A stretch of DNA of 64,000 bases from Nemertoderma westbladi (taxonomy: Eukaryota > Xenacoelomorpha > Nemertodermatida > Nemertodermatidae), in assembly GCA_032718475.1 (NCBI GenBank), contig JAUCBJ010009037.1, forward strand, positions 1-64,000. Reading direction: 5' to 3'. Shown here piece after piece: positions 57,501 to 64,000 of the stretch. A program made the position numbers and the translations under genes. The number at the start of each line of letters is the position of its first letter. Positions within the stretch are counted from its first letter, which is position 1. The notes under the pieces were generated by a model, which saw only the letters and a list, made by a program, of their open reading frames with translations, was not told the origin of the DNA and did no database searches.

Positions 57501-58730
57501 TGGCAAGGCTAACTCCTTCACCGATTGGACTTGTTGTTGTAATTTACGTTTCTCTAAACAATCTTGTGTTCCCTTTCCGATTTTCTGTCGAATGGCGTCT
57601 AAAGCGTTTCTTATAACGCTCTCCTCGACTTCCGTGGCGGGTTGTATCGGGTTTAATCCTGGACGATTGTAAGGATCAAAGGGTAATATTAGCTGCCCGC
57701 GTCCCAATCCGGCTAAGTAGGATGGGCGGATGTCTAACGAACCCACTACCGGAGCACCACCGATTAATTGTTCGGGTAACACTAAGTCTTTGAACAGGGA
57801 ATATAGTTCGGGAGGATCAGTGATACTGTTAGGATCAAGAGTTTGAGGTCTCACGAGGGAATGAGGAGGCCTGACCGAGTATTCCGGAACTCTGATCATG
57901 GGTTTATTCAGTGATCGTTTAAGACGAGCGATCGTGGGTGGTACGTCGAACAGGTTTCGCTCGAAACTCCCGTAAGTGTAACGCGTAAAACTATGTTTAG
58001 CGCAACGTCTCCGCGGATGTTTATGTCTTTCAATTTGTTGGTTGGGTCTAGGGCATTCGTCGCAATAATACCAAAGACGCACGTCCTGTAGAGGAAACGC
58101 GGGTGATCGTTCTCCAGTTTTGCAGTATTCTTCCATTTGTTCAAAACTATCCGGGATAACAGGTAGTGGACGATCGGCAGTAAGATACATCATAGTGAAA
58201 TAGAGCCGTTTGAGTTCTACTACAGGGTCGTGATGGATACCTTGAGGATATCGAGTCTCTAAGTTCTGCTGACTAGCGACGTTGAGATAGGTTTCTCTCA
58301 AAAACTCTAAGTATTCGTTGAAGTCGATGCGTTTATCCGGTTCTTCAACGTTTTCTCTTTCCAGTCTATTACGAATAGAATTTTCGTGATCTATTCTCGG
58401 TTTATCGTTACGACTCCGCTGGGTATGATATTTAAATAGAACCATTTCCCTTTCTGTATCTACATCGTCCGTATCATGTAAATCGATAGGATGGCCGGTC
58501 ATTAGGAAGTCCATATACGTACCATTACGATTCGTATAGCGAGTGGTGAATTTTCGATAGTCCAATTCACGCGCAAGTTGCTCTTGGGACATCGGCGGTT
58601 CGATATAACGACCATCGTCCTCCGTAATGGTTGGATCGGCTTCACCGCGTATTAAGCTATCCACAAATGCTTGTAAAGGTAGAGTATATCGCTCCCTAAT
58701 ACCAAGATCATCTTCTATTAACTCCGTCAT
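54525..58730 (-). CDS. Giant Cys/His-rich ORF of an LTR element, unassigned
   Basis: 1,401 codons, intact, starting MTELIEDDLGIRERY. A Cys/His cluster C-x2-C...H-x-H...C-x2-H lies at about 223-248; a charged helical, probably coiled-coil region at about 390-465; a second cluster at about 1,093-1,158 holding CRLC, CAYC and the CCHC knuckle CHHCQLKGHASFDC (C-x2-C-x4-H-x4-C, 1,145-1,158); and a strongly basic tail (KKLRKRRPRKKD). There is no signal peptide, membrane segment, RT, protease or integrase motif. The stop is 78 bp from a polypurine tract and LTR, so it is the element's only or last gene. The knuckle and basic tail suggest a nucleic-acid-binding, Gag-like role, but it is two to three times a usual Gag and I recognise no family. 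Its intact length argues for recent activity or selection. Confidence 0.75.
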   Translation of the reverse strand: MTELIEDDLGIRERYTLPLQAFVDSLIRGEADPTITEDDGRYIEPPMSQEQLARELDYRKFTTRYTNRNGTYMDFLMTGHPIDLHDTDDVDTEREMVLFKYHTQRSRNDKPRIDHENSIRNRLERENVEEPDKRIDFNEYLEFLRETYLNVASQQNLETRYPQGIHHDPVVELKRLYFTMMYLTADRPLPVIPDSFEQMEEYCKTGERSPAFPLQDVRLWYYCDECPRPNQQIERHKHPRRRCAKHSFTRYTYGSFERNLFDVPPTIARLKRSLNKPMIRVPEYSVRPPHSLVRPQTLDPNSITDPPELYSLFKDLVLPEQLIGGAPVVGSLDIRPSYLAGLGRGQLILPFDPYNRPGLNPIQPATEVEESVIRNALDAIRQKIGKGTQDCLEKRKLQQQVQSVKELALPQFDREIQNLEEDIELGRTYSLQEFLDECLQRQAEENLIEEKHTKLEEREEAALAQPEAQILMTDLYSKTVRHPSMIPHFGDKLFATIQPQPVDISTGSQNLIADAPMLQRPPIEAARVDGILVEPPDNRADLVRRMVHDVNIRARPLQNSFYGIKDHPYYVNLTQYYMVKPEDPTHDLKFLPLINPLDINSFRKPYNISRIEKDIEPPYNLDGFIKTRLVHWNLDVLFEEEKIQRYGNVETYTTRHMKYSDLPDANQCATLWHPVGMTLENATKEWNETLNVIEMYGVVTYDNEGSVPVGELGTTRMIHIRGLAGSTHVFTRACSDLIDYSFETLTETQKNLRHGQFELAQRYVIDTERKPAMGIDGSMLPQPVLEMLFNERILKIGSAVYGDLQNNFRNMEDIPYPFVDTQLIAPWAEGRGFFRTMYANTSSNITKVQRTSIGHLAFQEYGWNFKVGNPINYQQVYGDHYSRLYFDGPLTAPGAVYSFMSVPLRPSLAIYTIFENTALAGWLADVCSRTIRAHPLILGTKLAKLDEHNKFIHFECFRRFLTPFRNVDSQFKDRALTKLSLRNSAAEKLDSAGFAIFQEICISNLHSSVIQRPRIPTGYSVVEIQTIGPPEETDTPTSAMHLEDEPICLESEEIQPIAPRTSDNDYIIEWYQGPQCLTAYDYRHANYVSRQRCRLCASRDHDTPMDTNVRCSYFQEQPTMEIYCAYCRLNNLHIFAVCPQFMTQCHHCQLKGHASFDCPFNHDLESVDEMITLRYIRAWEANADLHCDSRHRYYPGRAYEGVYAFHPYLFASVEQKSRISSYELLKRVGECISTKFVRKFLRSVNHSDLHSYNLINYIRQDPDYGDLFVNSHPELQEVHRRPYEYRARERELERTIKPRKFLTAYGPPTALVQTTRKGPVRAAVLKRALKAVRPLSPDVDVNQPGTSTGGYTDHNPTPSDAIILYPSPRSYSPPCKVARPKEKRTLASFKKLRKRRPRKKD

Positions 58731-58986
58731 ATCTGCTATCTGAGTTTATTAATATCAAATAAGTTTGTATTTAGGCGAGCGGGCGTCGCTGCCTACTTTC
58801 TTTGCCCCCGGACAGTGGGATTCTCAGCGCCGATGTACCGTCGTCGCGGTGTTTACGCCAACATGTAGCAACAGCACGACAACGATAACCGGCACAAGTC
58901 ACTCCACTGTCCGTCCCAAAGGCTTGGATCCACTTAGGTTCTTTCTATAGGAGAGTTGGGCTATTTTTACAATTGCGACTAGCTAC
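58731..58986 (-). promoter_or_regulatory. Leader of the giant ORF
   Basis: GC-richer non-coding sequence between the ORF start and the candidate LTR to its right. A TGGATCCAAGCC stretch on the minus strand begins with TGG as primer-binding sites do, but no matching tRNA 3' end was recognised. Confidence 0.3.
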
Positions 58987-60333
58987 TGTAAACATACTTT
59001 AGCAGTAACATTCACCTATAAACGCACAAATTCCACACAACTGTCAACAACTGCACACACACAGGCCATTTGTCCGTTAGTCAGTGCCTTCCAGAATGTC
59101 ACTTTATTACTGTGTATCCTTGGATACTAACAGTGTGCTATATTCTATGCTATGCAATGGGACAAGCTTTCTATTGTTCTTTTAACTTGCTTCTAATTCT
59201 AGCGTGGGTGTTGCTATGGTGACATTATGGAATGCTAGCGGTAGAATTAGAGTAATTCTCATGCATACAGATCTGGGATGCTATTTAATAATAATTCTTT
59301 AATTGTCAATATCCTCTTTATGCATGATTTTGTTAATTTTATCGGCTATTGACTATATGTTGGAGATTCTCGCACTCTAATACACTCAATAGGATGAATC
59401 TCCGCTCCCATGATCTATTAATTAATGGAATTTTGGGAATGTTATAAATTGTACAAAATGACAATTTATGAAATTCATTTAAAATATGAATTTAAATTTA
59501 TTCCCGTGAATTTTATTATTTGATGTTAAAATTGACACAATTTGATTCCAGAGCAGGTCTGGGGACATAGGATCTTTAATTCTATAAAATTGTCTTTTAA
59601 GAGTATCGGTAAGTGCTGCGATATCTTAATTGACTAGAAATTTTAAAGGATCTGAATTTTACAGAATTTAATAAATATTAAATTAATATTTAAGATGGGC
59701 ACCGATTTATTCCAGAACTTGTCTGGGGACGTTAACCACTGATTCTAGAATTGGTCTTTCAAGTATATCGGTGGGTGCCGCGATATCTTAATCGACTAGA
59801 ATTACAGATGGTCAAAAGGTTTAACAGATTTATTTGCGTTTTACGCTACTGTTATAGGGACATCACGCTACTATATGTATTATTATATATGGTATGAGAG
59901 CAATATCGCACGAAGCAATGTCAGTGTGAAGAGGCAAGTCGTTTCCAAGGTCTACCCAGAGCTTGGCTTAGCCGAGACACGAGGATCTGAACTTTGCATT
60001 CCTAATACTCTGCCTACCAATAATACTTGAATATAGTAGTGGCTTTATTGTACTTTAAGAAGTACGGACATTTCATCTTACTGTAGTCACGTATTTATAA
60101 TATGATACGGACAGTAAGGAAAGAGAAAATAATTATTTTCTCGCCGTCGCACTAAATATATATTATAAGTAATTACGTACGTAATAAACACTAATATATT
60201 GCACTAATCTACTAAATAATCACTAAAATAACATTCTACTAAATAAAATTGAATAAAAACGATTATAATAAAGTACATAATAAAGTTCACATATAAAAAT
60301 ATAACAAAATAGATAAAATAATATAGTCATACA
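58987..60333 (-). mobile_element. Candidate 3' LTR of the BEL/Pao element
   Basis: 1,347 bp with TGT...ACA ends, starting 16 bp after the pol stop behind a purine tract (minus GGAGTGGG then TGTATGACTATA). TATATA near 59,890 and AATAAA near 59,829 (both minus) fit U3-R. It contains a duplicated ~90-bp block (CCAGAGCAGGTCTGGGGAC at 59,549; CCAGAACTTGTCTGGGGAC at 59,711). The left border at 58,987 is chosen on TGTAAAC alone and is uncertain. Sequence differs from LTR copies A, B and C. Confidence 0.55.
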
Positions 60334-60348
60334 CCCACTCCAGACGTA

Positions 60349-63300
60349 TCACGTTAGGGAGTCCCTAGATGTTTGAGGAATTAGGGAGGTGGTCGTGGGA
60401 AGAGTGTCTTGCCTTCCATAGTTTCCAGAGAGTTCCCTGTCTCTTTCCAGTAAACATAAACGACCAACTGGGCGATTGAGTTGTTGCGTCTCAAAGATGA
60501 TGCCTGGTTTCTTGAAGTTACGCCGCATGACGATGAGTTCTACTGAGCGTACTAAACCATCATCTGAAATGTGTGTCTCGATGATACGACCTGTCTGCCA
60601 CCGTTTACGTGGGAGGTCTGGATCTACAATAAGCACCATATCTCCGGTGCTGACGTTTTCTTGCTGCGCAAACCACTTAGTTCGAAGTTGTAGCGTGGAC
60701 AGATAATGTTTCTCGAAATGGTCAGCGAAACGACGGGATAGCAACTGCATAAGTTGCCAAGTTCGACGGCAGTATTCGTCTCCGTCGGCAATCTCCGATC
60801 GTGGGAGCATGGCTACGGGTTTCTTCAGTAGGAAGTGCGCGGGTGTTAGCGCTTCCAGGGAATCGGGACTCGATGAGACTGGCATAAGCGGTCTCTCGTT
60901 GAGATAGGCAGCGATTTCCTCCATTAACGTCCGCAAAAGTTCGTCGGTGAGATACGCGCGGCATGGCACTATAAAGTGAAATGCGGTTTTGACACTTCGA
61001 ATTAATCTCTCCCAACTTCCTCCCCACCAAGGGGCGTCGGCAGCGTTGAAGGTCCAGCTAGACGCTGTTATCCTTAGCTGGTCGTCCACCTGTCTTTGGT
61101 TCCAGTCCTTCACGTAAGCCTGTATCTCGTTGTTGGCACCTATGAAGTTCGTTCCTTTATCCGATCTCATGGTATTACTCGTCCCGAAGCGAGCGATCTG
61201 TCGTCGTAAACTTAAGACGAAGCTGTTAGTAGATAGATCGTTCACCATATCGAGATGGATGGCTCTACAAGTCATGTACACGAAGATGACACACCATCTC
61301 TTGACTATAGTCCTCGCACGATATACTTCAATAGGGCCAAATAAATCTACACCAGTATTAGTAAAAGGTGGTTCATAGAAGCTTACTCGTTCCCTAGGTA
61401 ATTCTGCCTCTCGCTGTGTTAAAGGCCTACTGAATGCTTTCCTACAGGGTATGCAGTTCCTAAGAACTTGGTTCAGAGCTCTACGGGGTTTATCAAAATA
61501 ATAGCGAGTTCGAATTTCGCTAAGAATTCGTTCTCTACCAGCATGGTAAAGTTTACCGTGAACGTCTACAATCATCTTGATTTGTACTTCAAGATTTCTA
61601 ATAAGTATGGGGAATTTGGTGTCAAAGGATAAGGGCGCGTTGGTGAGTCTTCCTCCAACACGTATTAACCCATCTATCATTGTGCTCGAGAATCGATCCC
61701 TTAAGCGCATCTGTGGATTTCTCAACAACAGGAAGTACTTTTCGGAATCCTCATAGCATTGCAGGAGTCTCAGTATCTGTTTATTTGTTTCTTCATACTC
61801 CTGGTGACTAATTTTCTCTTTTAGAAAACGATCAGATATCTTATATTTGGGTAAATTCTTAATAACATGAACTTGTGCAGATGTCAATGGAGCGTGATCA
61901 CTAGTGGTCTTCGTCCTGGAGTAGTGATGATGAAAACATCGTCTTAAAAATGTGACGGCTTTACAGAGCCGATTCCAGGAACTGTAATGATGCATTGCTC
62001 TCTGCAGCATGGGTGAGATTCCTTGCGAGACGTCTGGTATTCCAGATTTCCAATCTCTATCTCGAATTTCCACAACAGACTTATTTGTGTTGAGGGATTG
62101 TGGATCCGAAACATCATTCCCGGAAGTGTGTAATACGGATAGATCGATAGTCGGTTTAAATAACTTTGATTTACTCGCCCGGGTTTTAGGTTTGACGGTC
62201 TCCGCTCCCTTGGCTTGTCTAATCTCTGCCGTAGTAAGGTGAGGAGGCCATTCATCCTCTTCCTTGCTCAGGAAGTCGGGTCCACCCAACCAATCTGGAG
62301 TATCTATCAGTTCCTGTGGAGTTGCTCCCCTGGAGGCGATATCGGCTGGATTAATCGTACCAGGGCAATGTCTCCATTGATCTATCTTTGTGCGACTAAG
62401 AATAATAGCTACTCGGTTAGTAACAAAAACGCTAAACTGACAGACTTCATTGGTGAGATACTCCAACACGAGTAAAGCGTCGGTCCAATAAACCGTTTTC
62501 TCCAGTGGATAGTCGATTTGTTCCGTTACGTTCCGGCCGATGGCTGTAGCGTATAAAGCCGCCTTTAACTCCGCTCGAGGAACCTTTAACTTGTTGTTAA
62601 TCAATGCCTTAGAGGTAACCAAGGCGACCTTGATTCCATCCGGAGTTTCGACTCGCAGATATGCTACTATACCTATTCCCATATCGCTGGCGTCTCCAAA
62701 CACATGGAGTTGATAGGAATACGTAGGAAGAACATGGCCAAAATATGCACGGGAAATTATAAAGTTCTCGATGGCAGGTAGAGAATCTTCCCATTTCATC
62801 CATTTCTTCAACAATTCTCCCTTAAGCGGATCGTCCCATGAGTGGTTTTCAAGCCACATCTGTTGTACTAAACTCCGAGCAATCAATATAACTGGGCTAA
62901 TAAATCCCAATGGGTCGAAATAAGTGCTCAGGATACTTAAACAAATCCGCTTGGTCCGAACTGGATTATCTCGCTGTTTTAACTGAAAAAACAGGATGTC
63001 TCTTTCAGTGTCCCACTTCAAGCCTAGCGTTTTGGTTTCAGGAAGATCGTCCTTTATTAAGTCTAGGTCTTTCGCTCCGCGATCTTCTACCGGTATGGCT
63101 ACCAGAAACTCACGGGAGTTGCTAGTGAATTTCGTCAGTCGAAATCCACCTCTTTTCAATCACTCTACCGTTCCTTTCGCGACAGCTATGGCTTCTTCTA
63201 CTGATGAAAGGGACCTTAAATTGTCGTCCATGTATATATTGCGTTTTATGTTGTCCATCACTTCTTTGGAGAAGGAGTCTCGGTTATCATTCGCAGTGGT

Positions 63301-64000
63301 TCGCACCACGGAGCAGGCGTTGGAAGGGCTTGATATGATCCCAAAAGCCTGGATGGTCATCCAGTACTCTACCGGTTTCTGGTTGAGGTCTCCTTCAGGC
63401 CACCACAGAAATCTCAGGCTGTCTCTATCTCTATCCAGCGCCTTGACTTGTAAGAACATTCCTTCGATATCAGAGGCGAACGCGATGGAATATTGTCTTA
63501 ATCTTAATAGTATTCCCAACAAAGATTGGAGTAAGTTGGGTCCTGGTAACAACTCGGAATTGAGGGATTGGCCCATATATAGCGCAGAGCCATTAAATAC
63601 GACTCGTACTTCATGGGGTTTACCGGGTTTGGGAACGTAATGATGTGTTAAATAATACGTTCTCTCAGTCACTGGTGTTCCTTCCGGTACTCGCTCCGCG
63701 TATCCCTTTGTTATAAATTTCTTCAGCTGAGTTTGGTACATTTCTTTCGCTGAAGCATTAGCTGTAAGTCGTCGATATAATTGAGCGATTCTTTTCTCTG
63801 CCAAGGGTCTGTTATTTATAAATCTAGGTTCTCGTTTTCGAAATGGTAGGCCGATTTCATACCTACCTTGGTCCTTTAAAAAACGTGTAGTTGTTTCCTG
63901 GATTTGCTTGGCTCTTTCTTCTTCTATCGATAGAGCCTTATCATATGAATTGGGCTCTACCAGTTCCTGAGTAAAGAATCGTACAGCTAGTTCGTCCCGA
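60349..64000 (-). pseudogene. BEL/Pao retrotransposon pol (RT-RNase H-integrase), 5' part off window
   Basis: One minus-strand frame from the right window edge to 60,349, interrupted by a single in-frame TGA at 63,160-63,162. Upstream part: RT with AFASDIEGMFLQV and catalytic NIYMDDNL. Downstream part, numbered from 63,159: RNase H (HVFGDASDMG, about 153; TDALLVLEYL), integrase zinc domain (HAGRERI...CIPCRK, about 538-577), integrase core D/D/E (GVDLFGP about 605, RSDKGTNF about 666, WERL about 716) and a C-terminal domain. RT style and domain order are BEL/Pao. All catalytic residues are present. Gag and protease lie beyond 64,000. The stop makes this copy probably defective unless read through. 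Confidence 0.9.

Noticed and set aside
54600-58730. Host gene interpretation of the 1,401-codon ORF
   Set aside because: Tight spacing to a polypurine tract and LTR, the intronless structure and the CCHC knuckle favour a retroelement, although a domesticated gene cannot be excluded.
58987-60333. 5' LTR of the giant-ORF element
   Set aside because: Its sequence is unlike the LTR at 53,174-54,446, and no primer-binding site follows it; it fits better as the 3' LTR of the BEL/Pao pol.

Overview
This is metazoan nuclear DNA, AT-rich and dominated by transposable elements. The evidence is a spliced TCP11-family gene, an intronless SH3-PX-BAR sorting nexin of the SNX9/18/33 family, an intronless CYP2-clan P450, BEL/Pao and LINE retroelements, a tRNA-derived SINE and many terminal-inverted-repeat (TIR) DNA elements. 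Palindromes such as TAGGCCTA and ACCGGTAC recur throughout, a habit I associate with marine invertebrates (echinoderm/hemichordate-like genomes), but I cannot name the species. Only three host genes are convincing, and they are intron-poor: one visible intron among all three.

Layout. 0.4-3.7 kb: TCP11L1-like gene (minus, two exons) whose intron holds a fold-back element. 3.9-14.7 kb: no host gene, but a candidate 2.3-kb TIR element holding a dead LINE fragment, poly-C repeats and a hAT MITE with an 8-bp target-site duplication (TSD), then 41-bp and 21-bp tandem arrays and several MITEs. 14.7-19.1 kb: a nearly complete poly(A)-tailed LINE (minus) with two frameshifts. 19.3-23.3 kb: an RTE-like LINE relic (minus) split by two solo LTRs of one family in opposite orientations. 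24.0-37.3 kb: a nested pile of TIR elements inside a hAT-type element whose 8-bp TSD is still perfect. One member (24,122-29,092) carries a decayed gene with an SRF-type MADS-box-like domain and a convergent Cys-rich ORF. 37.7-39.4 kb: the sorting nexin (plus). 41.66-45.64 kb: about 120 copies of a 33-bp satellite. 48.3-49.8 kb: the P450 (minus). 53.2-58.7 kb: an LTR, a purine tract and a 1,401-codon ORF with Cys/His clusters that I cannot assign. 59.0-64.0 kb: a candidate LTR and most of a BEL/Pao pol (minus) running off the right edge.

How it fits together. The host genes (TCP11L1-like regulator, endocytic SNX9-type protein, microsomal P450) have no obvious shared pathway. The rest is a stratigraphy of insertions. 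The most unusual items are the MADS-box-like TIR element, a set of elements with CAGT termini and 5-bp TSDs, and the giant zinc-knuckle ORF beside an LTR whose family also left two solo LTRs 30 kb away.
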